Of a stretch of DNA of 64,000 bases, positions 19,601-25,929 are shown in pieces (the stretch's first letter is position 1; the number at the start of each line of letters is the position of its first letter). Under the pieces are notes generated by a model. The model worked only from the letters and a program-made list of their open reading frames with translations. It had not been told where the DNA came from and searched no databases. The DNA comes from Acidobacteriota bacterium (GTDB lineage: Bacteria > Acidobacteriota > Terriglobia > Terriglobales > Acidobacteriaceae): NCBI GenBank assembly GCA_021851335.1, contig JAJZEA010000004.1, positions 41,742-105,741 on the forward strand, read 5' to 3'. Both the position numbers and the translations under genes were made by a program.

Positions 19601-20909
19601 GCGTGCAGGGGTCCTGCCAGATGCCCTGATCCTGCAGGTTCACATCCACCGTCCATGCGAAGGTGTCGCCGGTCTGCGGATTCACGGCCAAGGCTCCGCG
19701 AAAGATCGGGCATCCGGTCGCTCCGGGATACCCCGATTGCGACGGACAGTTCACGCTCGTCAGACCAGCTCCCGGCTGCGTCGCCAGCCGCGTCCAGTTC
19801 ACCCCATCGCTCGACTGGTAATAGCCGTGATAGCGAATCGCCGCCAGAAAAAGATGACGCACCGGATTCCACACCACCGCCGTCGCCGGATTGCCATCCG
19901 GTGGACTCAGCGCGTTGGCCGGCCCTTGAATGATCTGTCCGTTTGGATCGGTTACGGTGGCCATGTGCCACGTCGCTCCGCTGTCCTGCGAATAAAACAG
20001 CCCGGTATAGCTGGCGGGGCTGTAGTTCAGCCCGTTCACCACGCCGCTCTCATAGGAGTGGCTCACCGCCGCCACCGCCAGCAGCGGATTGCTCCCGCTC
20101 CAGGCAAAGCCGGCAAAGCCTTCCCCGACAAAGGAAACATCCTTGCCCGCAAGTCCCGACTCCAGATCGCTGGTCTGCGCAATCAGCGACCAGGTGCTGC
20201 CGTTGTCCGTCGAGCGCAGCAGCCCCGCGCCATAGTAGCTGTCCATCGCATCGTTTGGATCGCCCAGACCCGCCAGCAGCACACCCGTACCGCCGGGCTG
20301 AAAACTCACCGCCCCCACGCTCACTCCGGCATCCGTCGCCGCCGCCAGCGCCGGAACGTTGTCAGTCATCGGCGTAAAGGGCACGGTCGTGGTTGATTGG
20401 GAGAGATTGGTCTGCCAAAGCCCGCCGCCCGTCGTGCCCACCAGCAGATGATTGCCCGTCGGGTCAGACGGATCGATCACCAGAGCGGTCACTCGTCCGG
20501 AGACCAGACCGTAGGTCGGCGTCGAAATCGCCTGCGGACCGAGGGCTGTCCAATTCGCCGAACCGCCACCCTCCGGATGCAGACGCGCCATCGGGGCGAT
20601 CTTCGTCCGGGGAAGTGAGGCAAAGGAACGACCCTGCTGCCAGCCTCGCCGGGTCAGGAATTCGCGCTCGGCGCGCTCGAGCGGTGGCAGAGTCCGTTGC
20701 GGAGACTGGGCAGCAGCAGTGTGTTCCCTTGCGGCTTGCGCACGAGAAATCTGCGAGAAAGCCAGAAGCGCGATGGGGATGACGCCCAGAGGCAGCAGCC
20801 CAGACAGGCAGGCGGCGATGCCGGATCGCCGACCTACACGCCCCAGACCCCGCCCCAGACCTCTCCCCAAACCCCTCCTCAAACTCTTCGATGAGGGTTG
20901 TCTTTGCAT
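13668..20909 (-). CDS. Giant secreted protein: sialidase-like propeller plus twelve ASH (choice-of-anchor D) repeats
   Basis: A 2413-residue protein. The N-terminus has basic GLGR repeats and then a hydrophobic signal/anchor ('GVIPIALLAFSQISRAQA'). Residues of about 110-950 resemble BNR/Vps10-type beta-propeller repeats ('LLVGTTGGGLWQTN', 'LLRSTDNGSTWSLIAQT', 'GLFYSQDSGATWHMATV', 'VYVGTDTGVYLTHQ'). From about 960 to 2230 come twelve ASH-type immunoglobulin-like repeats, each roughly 100 residues. Each usually has a Cys pair ('CGSSLAAGSSCVLSVTFSP') and ends in 'LSGTG' or similar. A final domain, a transmembrane/charged segment ('GRKRLRLLAVVLVVCLAGL') and a short Cys-containing tail close it. 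GGAG is 7 nt before the ATG at 20909. Probably displayed on the surface, in adhesion or substrate binding; this is inferred. Confidence 0.88.
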   Translation of the reverse strand: MQRQPSSKSLRRGLGRGLGRGLGRVGRRSGIAACLSGLLPLGVIPIALLAFSQISRAQAAREHTAAAQSPQRTLPPLERAEREFLTRRGWQQGRSFASLPRTKIAPMARLHPEGGGSANWTALGPQAISTPTYGLVSGRVTALVIDPSDPTGNHLLVGTTGGGLWQTNLSQSTTTVPFTPMTDNVPALAAATDAGVSVGAVSFQPGGTGVLLAGLGDPNDAMDSYYGAGLLRSTDNGSTWSLIAQTSDLESGLAGKDVSFVGEGFAGFAWSGSNPLLAVAAVSHSYESGVVNGLNYSPASYTGLFYSQDSGATWHMATVTDPNGQIIQGPANALSPPDGNPATAVVWNPVRHLFLAAIRYHGYYQSSDGVNWTRLATQPGAGLTSVNCPSQSGYPGATGCPIFRGALAVNPQTGDTFAWTVDVNLQDQGIWQDPCTLSGGICSTIAFTFPTQINTAALESSSSGGSATILSGDYDLTLAAVPSNQDTLLFAGGVDLFRCSLANSCQWRNTTNATTCASAGVGAYQHAFAWNPANPLLVFTGNDSGLWRSIDAVAETGTVCNSTDATHFANLNGGLGPLAEIAALGQNATNPLTMLTGVAGIGSAGVVNAATPPEDWPQLLSGEGGAVVVNPIATTNDWYANVEAGVAIYHCDSTALCSGSAWSATPTVGENQVNNDGLAMSFPAAFVQDALDPTQLLVATCRVWRGAGDGSNWTAASSLSAPLDGLPDSGCVSNALLRSLATHANSDGTETIYAGMAGSADGGGSVPGHLFTTVLNPTTGAISGWTDLALSPVTNSPLGFNPYGYDVAGITIDAHDTTGKTVYAAIEGFSSGPQGSPQLYQTTDGGGHWQAIASNLPAAPASAVVVDPQDANTVYVGTDTGVYLTHQITSCATSSCFAIYGAGLPLSPVTQLVATQLGATTPTLTAATYGRGIWQIPLSVTASSVATVSLTPTALNFSSTSVGSTSSGKIITVLNTSSVGLAVSSISITGSNPGDFSETDTCIGRGIGTGLTCSVTVTFSPSQQGTRTATLTLYANVAGGQVQVPLTGTAVAPAAITLQPSALSFSQQQTDTSAAAQAISVENTGGASLTITSATVSGPFQIVTNGCGSSLAASTACSVSINFTPTATGPANGTFTLVDSAGTQTAPLTGTGIAAATDTLSVSSLTFPGTVVQQTSSPLTLTLSNSGGVPLTSIGTAVSGPFAASSTCGSSLAAGSSCVLSVTFSPTALGAAHGSLTVSDALRSQSIPLVGSGLAPPVITLSISSHNFGGIQVNTTTSPITISLLNTGGSPLLNVTPTLSGSGAGSYQVIGTSCSTSIPAGAGCGINLVFDPKAPGAQNATLTFASTATGVTPATFALAGTGLSPPSMLPSPAILNFGLLKVTFTSGPYNVTITNSGQESLAPPRLAITGPNASDFAFVQSSCQLNGTVVPPGSSCTYQGTFSASVVGLESATLTFTSSNAIPATVSIGLLGTGTSLIDFTTAPSSVTFPATFVGTPSSPAIVTLSELTKQALNQFALALSGPFQLVPGSTTCGVTLLGAGSCNAAIVYTPTAVGSQVGSLTITSITPGFTPVTVPLSGSGLAVGQFTLSAPTLGFGSVLVGSTSGSQQMTVTNSGAAPLNGMNVAVTGPFTLLGNGCASSLAPASLCTVTVAYAPTTAGNSTGALSVTSTSIGVAPIEATLSGNGLAPGALEVNPSFLVFGSEAIGQSALAQPVTVFNTGPTALNLQPIQVTGDFALNTSTCGTQIAAGDNCTLYPVFQPTQPGSRQGTMTITASENGIPVTVALSGTGMAAASLASNTGAVAFPSVGVGTTSNPLPVVLTNSGTAPVTGLTLSAAPPFSVLTGTCNLQLAAGASCTAQVYFSPTTTGSLTGTLTVTSSTPGVGPLAIMLSGTGLPGGAITLTPNPLTFPSTTVGASSASQTIVIANPGASPVNGLTLAASGDFTLSGTSCPSQLIAQGSCTVQLIFKPTVVGGRQGYLTASTTTSGVAQGSALLTGIGLAPAELAVTPGSLTFPATLLHQSSAAQTVTVSNTGQSTITDLTLTTTGGFQVASTTCTATLASGASCAVAVDFAPASGSSGQTLTGALAISAPAESALGTAPTTVSLSGTVNLPPTLAASPQLVVSFPVTSVGLAAVQQTVTVSNAGTSGSLTGVYLTLPQTAQALGYSIISSNCGTATTPIALASGATCLIQVGFTPTASGVLNGTLMLTSSNGGTPLNLTLSGTGFDFTLSGQTTTASVVQGQTANFTLTLQALGATSGSFTLTCPNAPAGTLCLFNPSAPAALPMGTQAQFLLAISTAAPVAGTPGVRPSHGGQASADPPRGLRMPAGAVVLAALLLLPWVGRKRLRLLAVVLVVCLAGLTLNLAGCAGASGSTGQLRTSGNAAQGTYTVEVTASTMGISHTLDVTLIVN
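20838..20885 (-). repeat. 12-bp tandem repeat encoding GLGR units
   Basis: Four 12-bp units (20838-20849, 20850-20861, 20862-20873 and a degenerate 20874-20885) encode GLGR, GLGR, GLGR and SLRR in the basic region before the signal segment of the giant protein. Confidence 0.8.
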
Positions 20910-21303
20910 CTGCTGTCTCCGCTCGATAACGGTCGCAGCCCGGGGTGGAAGTAGTTCCAGTCGTTCCACGAAGAGCGTCTGCGGCGTCTGACTTCAAGCC
21001 CCAGCCCCGTGTGGGTCTGGCAACTCGAGACATGCACCGCCTCCCGAAATACCGGTCTTGATCAGCCCGGATGCCCGCGATCCTTTCTGCCTCTATCACA
21101 CGTCAGGATCGATGAAATTCCGAGTGCCGGTTCTCTTTTTCCGAGAGACTCTTCCCACTCTTGCCAATTTCTAATGTGTGTTTCATTATAGGACTCTAAA
21201 ATTCCCCCGCAGATAAATTTCCTTCCTGCTCCCATGACTGGTGATGCACTCGTTACTGGGCTATGCTGGAAGCCAGAGATACGGCAAATATAAGGAGATT
21301 GAC
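20910..21303. other. Divergent intergenic region between the giant protein and the ferritin-VIT1 gene
   Basis: About 394 bp without a supportable gene. It holds the upstream signals of both divergent genes. Its right half is AT-rich compared with the surroundings, including 21161-21230, where a promoter for the rightward gene is proposed. I saw no RNA gene or riboswitch. Confidence 0.6.
21161..21189 (+). promoter_or_regulatory. Candidate sigma-70 promoter for ferritin-VIT1 gene
   Basis: A TTGCCA -35 box (21161-21166) and a CATTAT -10 box (21184-21189) are spaced by 17 bp, in the AT-rich tract about 115 bp before the start codon. The boxes match the consensus at five and four of six positions. 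Confidence 0.4.
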
Positions 21304-22515
21304 TTGGCCCTCGATCCATGGAAAAACCTCCGTATGAAAAAGGTGATTGCCAGCCTGGAAGGCAACTGGCAGGCCGAGATGTCCGGCTATCACACCTACA
21401 TGGCTCTGGCCGATCGCGAATCCGACCTCATGCGCGCGCAGGTCCTTCGACATCTTGCTCAGGCTGAGCTTGAACACGCCGCGCTTTGGGCCAGTCGACT
21501 CAAGGAACTTGGCGCCAAAGAGCCTGTCTACACCGGCGGAACCCACGGCGAAGCGGATTCCTTCGCCAGCCGTGCGGGCGGCCCCATTCTCGCCCTGCGC
21601 AGGCTCGAAATTGAAGAAAGCCGCGATATCGCCCGCTACGGGAGCCAGTTGAAAGACCTTGGCGACGAGGGATCCATCGCCATTCTCAATCACGTCATCG
21701 AAGACGAAAAAGAACACTACCGCGAACTCGGCGCTCTGCTTCGCGGTCAGGCTCCCCACGCTTCGGCAACCGGAAAACCCATCGTCAACGCACAAGGGAT
21801 GCTCGACGAGATGCTCGCCCGTCGTGACGAAGGACGCTCCCAGGCGGGTAGCTGGATTGGCGACGCCATCTACGGAGTCAACGATGGCCTGGGTGCTATC
21901 TTCGGCATCGTCTCCGGAGTCTCCGGCGCGACGGCGGGAAACGGACACTACGTCCTGCTCGCTGGCCTTGCAGGCATGATCGCCAGCGCGCTTTCCATGG
22001 GTTCCGGAGCCTATCTCGCTGCCAAAAGCGAGCGCGAAATCTACGAAGCCGAACTGCACCGGGAGCGTGAAGCGATTGCCATGAATCCCAACGAAGCCCG
22101 CGAACTGCTCTCGCTCTACTACCAGGTCAAAGGATTGCCGGAAGAGGACGCCTCGCGAGTCGTTGACCACCTCGCGCGCGATCCACAGCAAATGCTCAAG
22201 GCCCTTGCCGCCGAGCGCCTCGACACCACTCCCGAGGGACTCAAAGTGCCCTGGATCTCAGCGCTCTCCGGCACCATTTCCACCGCCATCGGCGCCACCA
22301 TTCCCATCATCCCTTTCTTCTTCATGAGCGGTGTTCCGGCCGTCGTCGCCGCCGCCATCATCTCGCTCATCGCTCACTTCGCCGTCGGCGCGGCCAAAAG
22401 CCTGATCACCGTCCGCTCCTGGTGGTCCAGCGGATTGGAGATGACCGTCGTCGGCGCGGTGGAGGGAGCCGTTACGTATGGTATCGGATTGTGGATGGGG
22501 CATCTCGGCGCGTAG
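21304..22515 (+). CDS. Ferritin-like/VIT1-CCC1 fusion, membrane iron transporter (MbfA-like)
   Basis: A 403-residue fusion. The N-terminal half (about 10-150) is a rubrerythrin/ferritin-like four-helix domain with di-iron ligands: 'GNWQAEMSGYHTYMALADRE', 'AEAELEHAALWASRL'-like 'LAQAELEHAALW', 'LEIEESRDIARYGSQ' and 'HVIEDEKEHYRELGAL'. The C-terminal half is a VIT1/CCC1 transporter with five hydrophobic segments ('GVNDGLGAIFGIVSGVSGATAG', 'GLAGMIASALSMGSGAYLAAKSERE', 'TIPIIPFFFMSG'). Related MbfA proteins export iron and protect against peroxide. I chose TTG at 21304, 6 nt after a perfect AAGGAG; ATG 21334 is the alternative. Confidence 0.88.
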   Translation: MALDPWKNLRMKKVIASLEGNWQAEMSGYHTYMALADRESDLMRAQVLRHLAQAELEHAALWASRLKELGAKEPVYTGGTHGEADSFASRAGGPILALRRLEIEESRDIARYGSQLKDLGDEGSIAILNHVIEDEKEHYRELGALLRGQAPHASATGKPIVNAQGMLDEMLARRDEGRSQAGSWIGDAIYGVNDGLGAIFGIVSGVSGATAGNGHYVLLAGLAGMIASALSMGSGAYLAAKSEREIYEAELHREREAIAMNPNEARELLSLYYQVKGLPEEDASRVVDHLARDPQQMLKALAAERLDTTPEGLKVPWISALSGTISTAIGATIPIIPFFFMSGVPAVVAAAIISLIAHFAVGAAKSLITVRSWWSSGLEMTVVGAVEGAVTYGIGLWMGHLGA

Positions 22516-22617
22516 TTGGAGCCAGGTCGAAATCAAGTTCAAGTCTGGCTGTTGTCGGGATCTTGCGTCTCGGCGCTCGCGGGTTCGCTGTCTGCGTCGA
22601 TGCGGGGTTGCTCTGGT

Positions 22618-23862
22618 ATGCTCCGGGCTATGCCTGGCGGATGGACGAGATGGAGTGCGCTGAAGCGTGAGCAGCGGAATGCGTTTCTGGCTTCGATGCT
22701 GAGCTGGACGCTGGATGCGCTGGATTTTTTTCTGCTGATCTTCTGCATTCCGGCGATTGCCGGTGGCTTTCATGCCCGTGTGGAGCAGGTGGCCGAAGCG
22801 GTCTTTCTGACGCTGGCGCTGCGTCCGGTCGGCGCTCTGCTCTTTGGCGCGGCGGCGGATCGATGGGGACGCAAGCCAACCCTGGTGGTGAACATTCTGT
22901 GCTATTCGGCGGCGGAGCTGGCTTGTGCGTTTGCGCCGTCGCTGCGCGTGCTGCTGGTGCTGCGAGCGGTGTTTGGCGTGGCGATGGGCGGCGTGTGGGG
23001 CGTGGGCGCGGCGCTGACCTTTGAGACGCTGCCCAACGAGGGTCGCGGATTCTTCTCCGGCGTCTTGCAGGAGGGCTATGCCATCGGCTATCTCCTGGCG
23101 GCGGGCGCCTTTGGGCTGGGCTTTCGTTGGCTGGGCTGGCGGGGATTGTTTGCCTTGGGCGCTGTGCCGGTGCTGCTGGTGCCGTTTGTGCTGCGCGGGG
23201 TGAGCGAGTCGCCGGTGTGGCTGGAGATGCGGACAAGGAAGGCGGCAAAACGAGCGTGGCCGGTGCGCATCCAGGCGCTGCGACGGCATCTGCCGGTACT
23301 CGTCTTTCTGATTGTGCTGATGACGGCTTTTACCGGATTTTCGCATGGGACGCAGGATATCTATCCGACATTTCTGCTGAAGGGCGCGGGATTTACGGCG
23401 GGGATGGTGGGGCTGATCGGGGTGATTTACAACGTCGGATCGCTGGCTGGCGGGCTGGTCTTTGGCAGTCTGAGCGAGCGCTGGGGCCGCAGGCGCGCGA
23501 TTATCGCCGCGGCGTTGCTGGCGATTCCGATTGTGCCGCTCTTTGCCTACGGGCGGACTGCGACGGCGCTCGGCGTGGGCGCGTTCCTGATGCAGTTCAT
23601 GGTGCAGGGCGCGTGGGGCGTGGTGCCGGCATATCTGTCAGAACTGGCTCCGGGCGCGGTGCGGGCGATCCTGCCTGGGGTGGCGTATCAGCTTGGCAAC
23701 CTGCTCACTTCACGGAATCTGGTGATCCAGACACGACTGGCGGAGCGGATGGGCAGCTATCGTCCGGTGCTGGCCGGAACGGTGGTGGTGGCCGGACTGG
23801 CGCTGGCGCTCGTGACGTGGCTGGGACGCGAGACGCGCGGCGCCGAGATCGGCGCCGAGTAG
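22618..23862 (+). CDS. Major facilitator superfamily transporter
   Basis: A roughly 414-residue inner-membrane permease with twelve hydrophobic segments. The MFS motif 'FGAAADRWGRKP' follows TM2, and its repeat 'FGSLSERWGRRRA' lies in the second half. Segments such as 'DALDFFLLIFCIPAIA', 'MGGVWGVGAALTFETLPNEGRGFFSGVLQEGYAIGYLLAA' and 'GFSHGTQDIYPTFLLKG' are typical of the metabolite/H+ symporter group that includes lactate and sialic-acid carriers. The substrate cannot be called. The start is uncertain: the frame is open to 22516, and ATG 22618 or 22630 remove an implausible N-terminal extension. It follows the ferritin-VIT1 gene by about 100 bp. Confidence 0.88.
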   Translation: MLRAMPGGWTRWSALKREQRNAFLASMLSWTLDALDFFLLIFCIPAIAGGFHARVEQVAEAVFLTLALRPVGALLFGAAADRWGRKPTLVVNILCYSAAELACAFAPSLRVLLVLRAVFGVAMGGVWGVGAALTFETLPNEGRGFFSGVLQEGYAIGYLLAAGAFGLGFRWLGWRGLFALGAVPVLLVPFVLRGVSESPVWLEMRTRKAAKRAWPVRIQALRRHLPVLVFLIVLMTAFTGFSHGTQDIYPTFLLKGAGFTAGMVGLIGVIYNVGSLAGGLVFGSLSERWGRRRAIIAAALLAIPIVPLFAYGRTATALGVGAFLMQFMVQGAWGVVPAYLSELAPGAVRAILPGVAYQLGNLLTSRNLVIQTRLAERMGSYRPVLAGTVVVAGLALALVTWLGRETRGAEIGAE

Positions 23863-23885
23863 GCATTGCAGGCCATTGCATCGAG

Positions 23886-23929
23886 CATCATGCATGATGC
23901 ATCATGCATGGACCATGCATACATGGTCC
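23886..23929. repeat. Cluster of overlapping palindromes downstream of MFS gene
   Basis: CATCATGCATGATG (23886-23899) and GCATGATGCATCATGC (23892-23907) are perfect overlapping palindromes. A third inverted repeat follows (GGACCATG at 23910-23917 and CATGGTCC at 23922-23929, with a CATA loop). The cluster lies between convergent genes. It may fold as a transcription end signal, but no T-run follows. The remaining 190 bp to the next gene show nothing recognisable. Confidence 0.55.
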
Positions 23930-24123
23930 AGCGGCGCCTTCGCACGGTGGCGCTCCCTCTGGTCGCCGGTGGGCACAAATGGTGGTTGCGCGAGTGTGCA
24001 GGCTGCCAGCAAGCGGATTGCCTTGAGGGGAACGCCAACAGGAAAAGCTTCGGTAAATCCACAGGCGATGCCACAAGCAGGGGCAAAGGCAAATTGCCCG
24101 TGGAAGCAATGCCGCGGAAGAAA

Positions 24124-24801
24124 CTATTTGGGGCGGGTCAGGTCGAAGCGGTCGCGTGTGGTGGACCAGGTGTTGCCAGCCATGCGGCCGACGGCGTCGA
24201 GAAGCACAGGGTCGATGCGGAAGTTGTCGATCAGGTCCGGGCGGATGTGGAAGCGCACGATCTGGCCGAGCACGACGACGCCAGCAGCATGGCCCTGTCC
24301 GGTGAAGAGGATTTGCAGCAGTTTGCACTCAAGCTGAGCGGGCGCTTCGGCCACGCGCGGAGCGCGGACGACTTCGCTGGGAATGGCGGTGAGGCCGGCC
24401 AGCTCAAATTCATCGACGGAGGGCGGGACGGTGGCCGCAGTGAGGTTGGCGGCGTGGGCAATGGCTTCCGAGACGATGTTGATGACGAATTCGCCAGTCT
24501 GCTCGACGTTGCGCAGGGTATCCTTGCGGTCGTCGGGCTGGTCCGGAGTGGGCGAAGCGGGAGCGGCGGTGAGCGATGGGCAGAAGAGCACCGTGGGCGG
24601 ATTGGAGCCGACGCCGCTGAAAAAACTGAAGGGCGCGACGTTGCGCACGCCAGCGGCATCGACCGTGGAGACAAGCGCTACAGGGCGCGGGACGATCAGC
24701 CCGGTCATGAGCTTGTAGCATTCCAGAACCTGAAGTTGTGCGGGATCAAGCGAGAGGTGCGAAGAGCCGGGCTGAGAAGAGTTCGTCGATGCGGTCGTCA
24801 T
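24124..24801 (-). CDS. Flavin reductase family protein (FMN-binding split barrel)
   Basis: A 225-residue cytosolic flavoprotein. The split-barrel pattern is clear: 'CYKLMTGLIVPRPVALVSTVDAAGVRNVAPFSFFSGVGSNPPTVLFCPS', then 'DTLRNVEQTGEFVINIVSEAIAHAANLTA', and 'VVVLGQIVRFHIRPDLID' near the end. Proteins of this subfamily bind FMN and often reduce flavin for partner oxygenases or act as ferric or quinone reductases. No partner oxygenase is adjacent. The ATG at 24801 gives the usual family N-terminus after a short Ser/Thr-rich lead. It converges on the MFS gene. Confidence 0.88.
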   Translation of the reverse strand: MTTASTNSSQPGSSHLSLDPAQLQVLECYKLMTGLIVPRPVALVSTVDAAGVRNVAPFSFFSGVGSNPPTVLFCPSLTAAPASPTPDQPDDRKDTLRNVEQTGEFVINIVSEAIAHAANLTAATVPPSVDEFELAGLTAIPSEVVRAPRVAEAPAQLECKLLQILFTGQGHAAGVVVLGQIVRFHIRPDLIDNFRIDPVLLDAVGRMAGNTWSTTRDRFDLTRPK

Positions 24802-24871
24802 GCCAGCAGGATAAATTGTCCGGGGTCGCGGGTGCGATGCGGTCAGGCGCGTCTGGTCGGCGCGTCTGGCC

Positions 24872-24931
24872 CTGCGGTCAGGCTAGCTGCGGTCAGGCTA
24901 GCTGCGGTCAGGCTAGCTGCGGTCAGGCCGG
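24872..24931. repeat. 15-bp tandem repeat, four units, intergenic
   Basis: Units CTGCGGTCAGGCTAG start at 24872, 24887 and 24902 and are identical; a fourth at 24917 ends CCGG instead of CTAG. The array lies in the phoU upstream region. Confidence 0.9.
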
Positions 24932-24962
24932 CTGCGTAGCCGTTCATTGCTCGACAAAAGAT

Positions 24963-25002
24963 GCCATGTCGGGACAAATCCTGCCATGTCGGAACAAATC
25001 CT
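24963..25002. repeat. 20-bp direct repeat, two units, upstream of phoU
   Basis: GCCATGTCGGGACAAATCCT (24963-24982) is repeated at 24983-25002 with one substitution. The two-turn helical spacing (20 bp) would place bound proteins on the same DNA face, so this could be a regulator site. Confidence 0.8.
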
Positions 25003-25104
25003 GGTGCGATGACTGCTTTGGTGCGAACAATCGAACGACAGGTGAGGATATTTGCACAGCGGTAATAGAGATTCAGGCACAATAGTGAGATAAGGAGTCC
25101 CCCG

Positions 25105-25776
25105 GTGCCGCGCATTCACTTTCAACAGCAACTGGCCGAACTGAAGGACAAGATCCTGGCGATGGCCGCACTGGCGCAGCAGGCAGTGCAAAGCGCGGTG
25201 GAAGCGTATCTGCAGCGCGATGAGGCACTGTGCGCCTATGTGAGAGAGAACGAGACGGCGATCAATACCGCGCAGCGCGAGCTGGACGAGATGGCCTATG
25301 AGCTGCTGGCCAAAGAGCAGCCGATGGCCATCGACCTGCGATTCATCCTGGCGGTGATCAAGATGAATGCCGATCTGGAGCGGATTGGCGACCAGTCGAT
25401 GAGCGTGGCGATTCGAGCGCGGGACATGATTGGGATGGCTGAGGTCGAGCTTCCGGTGGATTTTGAAGCGATGGGCGAGTATGCCAGCCGGATGATCCGC
25501 ACAGCGCTGCAAGCGTTGCTGGATGGCGATGCGCAGGTGGCCGAGTCTGTGCGTGAGATGGACGATGAGATCGACCGCATGAATCGGCTGGCGCAGGCGG
25601 AGCTGCTGGCGTTGATCCAGCAAAAGCCGGAGGTAACACCGCAGGCGCTGCACGCGCTTCTGATCTCGCGCAATCTGGAGCGAATTGCCGACCACGCGAC
25701 CAACATTGCGACGGACGTGATCTTCTGGATTCGCGGCGCAGATGTGCGCCATGCGCTGAGTCTGGCCTCGGACTGA
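25105..25776 (+). CDS. phoU: Phosphate transport regulator PhoU
   Basis: A 223-residue cytosolic protein that links the PstSCAB phosphate transporter to the PhoR sensor kinase and represses the Pho response when phosphate is plentiful. It has the two PhoU three-helix bundles, each with the metal-binding E/D-rich motif: 'ELDEMAYELLAKEQPMAIDLRFILAVIKMNADLERIGDQ' (about 59-97) and 'EMDDEIDRMNRLAQAELLALIQQ...LLISRNLERIADHATNIATDVIF' (about 151-212). The start is GTG with AAGGAG 7 nt upstream. No pst genes lie in the window, so it is a stand-alone copy here. Confidence 0.95.
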   Translation: MPRIHFQQQLAELKDKILAMAALAQQAVQSAVEAYLQRDEALCAYVRENETAINTAQRELDEMAYELLAKEQPMAIDLRFILAVIKMNADLERIGDQSMSVAIRARDMIGMAEVELPVDFEAMGEYASRMIRTALQALLDGDAQVAESVREMDDEIDRMNRLAQAELLALIQQKPEVTPQALHALLISRNLERIADHATNIATDVIFWIRGADVRHALSLASD

Positions 25777-25859
25777 CGGGCCGAGCGAGCGTCTTCGCTC
25801 CCGGAGTGTATGGCGGAAATTCGCTGTGCTCAAAGTATCGAAAATGGAAATGATAGGAG

Positions 25860-25906
25860 CCACAAGCAAGCGGGCCGCGCGAAGAGCGCGGCCCGCTTGC
25901 TTGTGG
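25860..25906. terminator. Long perfect hairpin between convergent phoU and transaldolase genes
   Basis: Perfect 21-bp arms (25860-25880 and 25886-25906) close a GAAGA loop. The position between two convergent stop codons suggests a bidirectional terminator. There is no clear T-run on either side, so it could also work as an RNA-stabilising hairpin. Confidence 0.7.
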
Positions 25907-25929
25907 GGTAAACAGGCTTTGATTGCGAG

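Larger units (their letters stand above)
24802..25104. other. Divergent intergenic region with two tandem-repeat arrays
   Basis: About 303 bp between the flavin reductase and phoU starts. It contains two arrays (annotated separately) but no supportable gene. Short open frames across the arrays translate to simple repeats with no ribosome binding site. Confidence 0.6.

Noticed and set aside
13467..20396. Long open frames on the + strand opposite the giant ASH-repeat gene (for example 13467-14459 and 19209-20396)
   Set aside because: They are low-complexity shadows created by the GC-rich, repetitive coding strand. They lack ribosome binding sites and recognisable domains.
22258..23346. 362-codon open frame antisense to the MFS transporter
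   Set aside because: The opposite strand encodes twelve clear membrane segments with MFS motifs; the antisense product is His/Gln/Arg-rich and featureless.
24872..24931. Possible CRISPR array or coding repeat upstream of phoU
   Set aside because: Units are contiguous without spacers; open frames through the array on either strand have no ribosome binding site and no other protein-like sequence.
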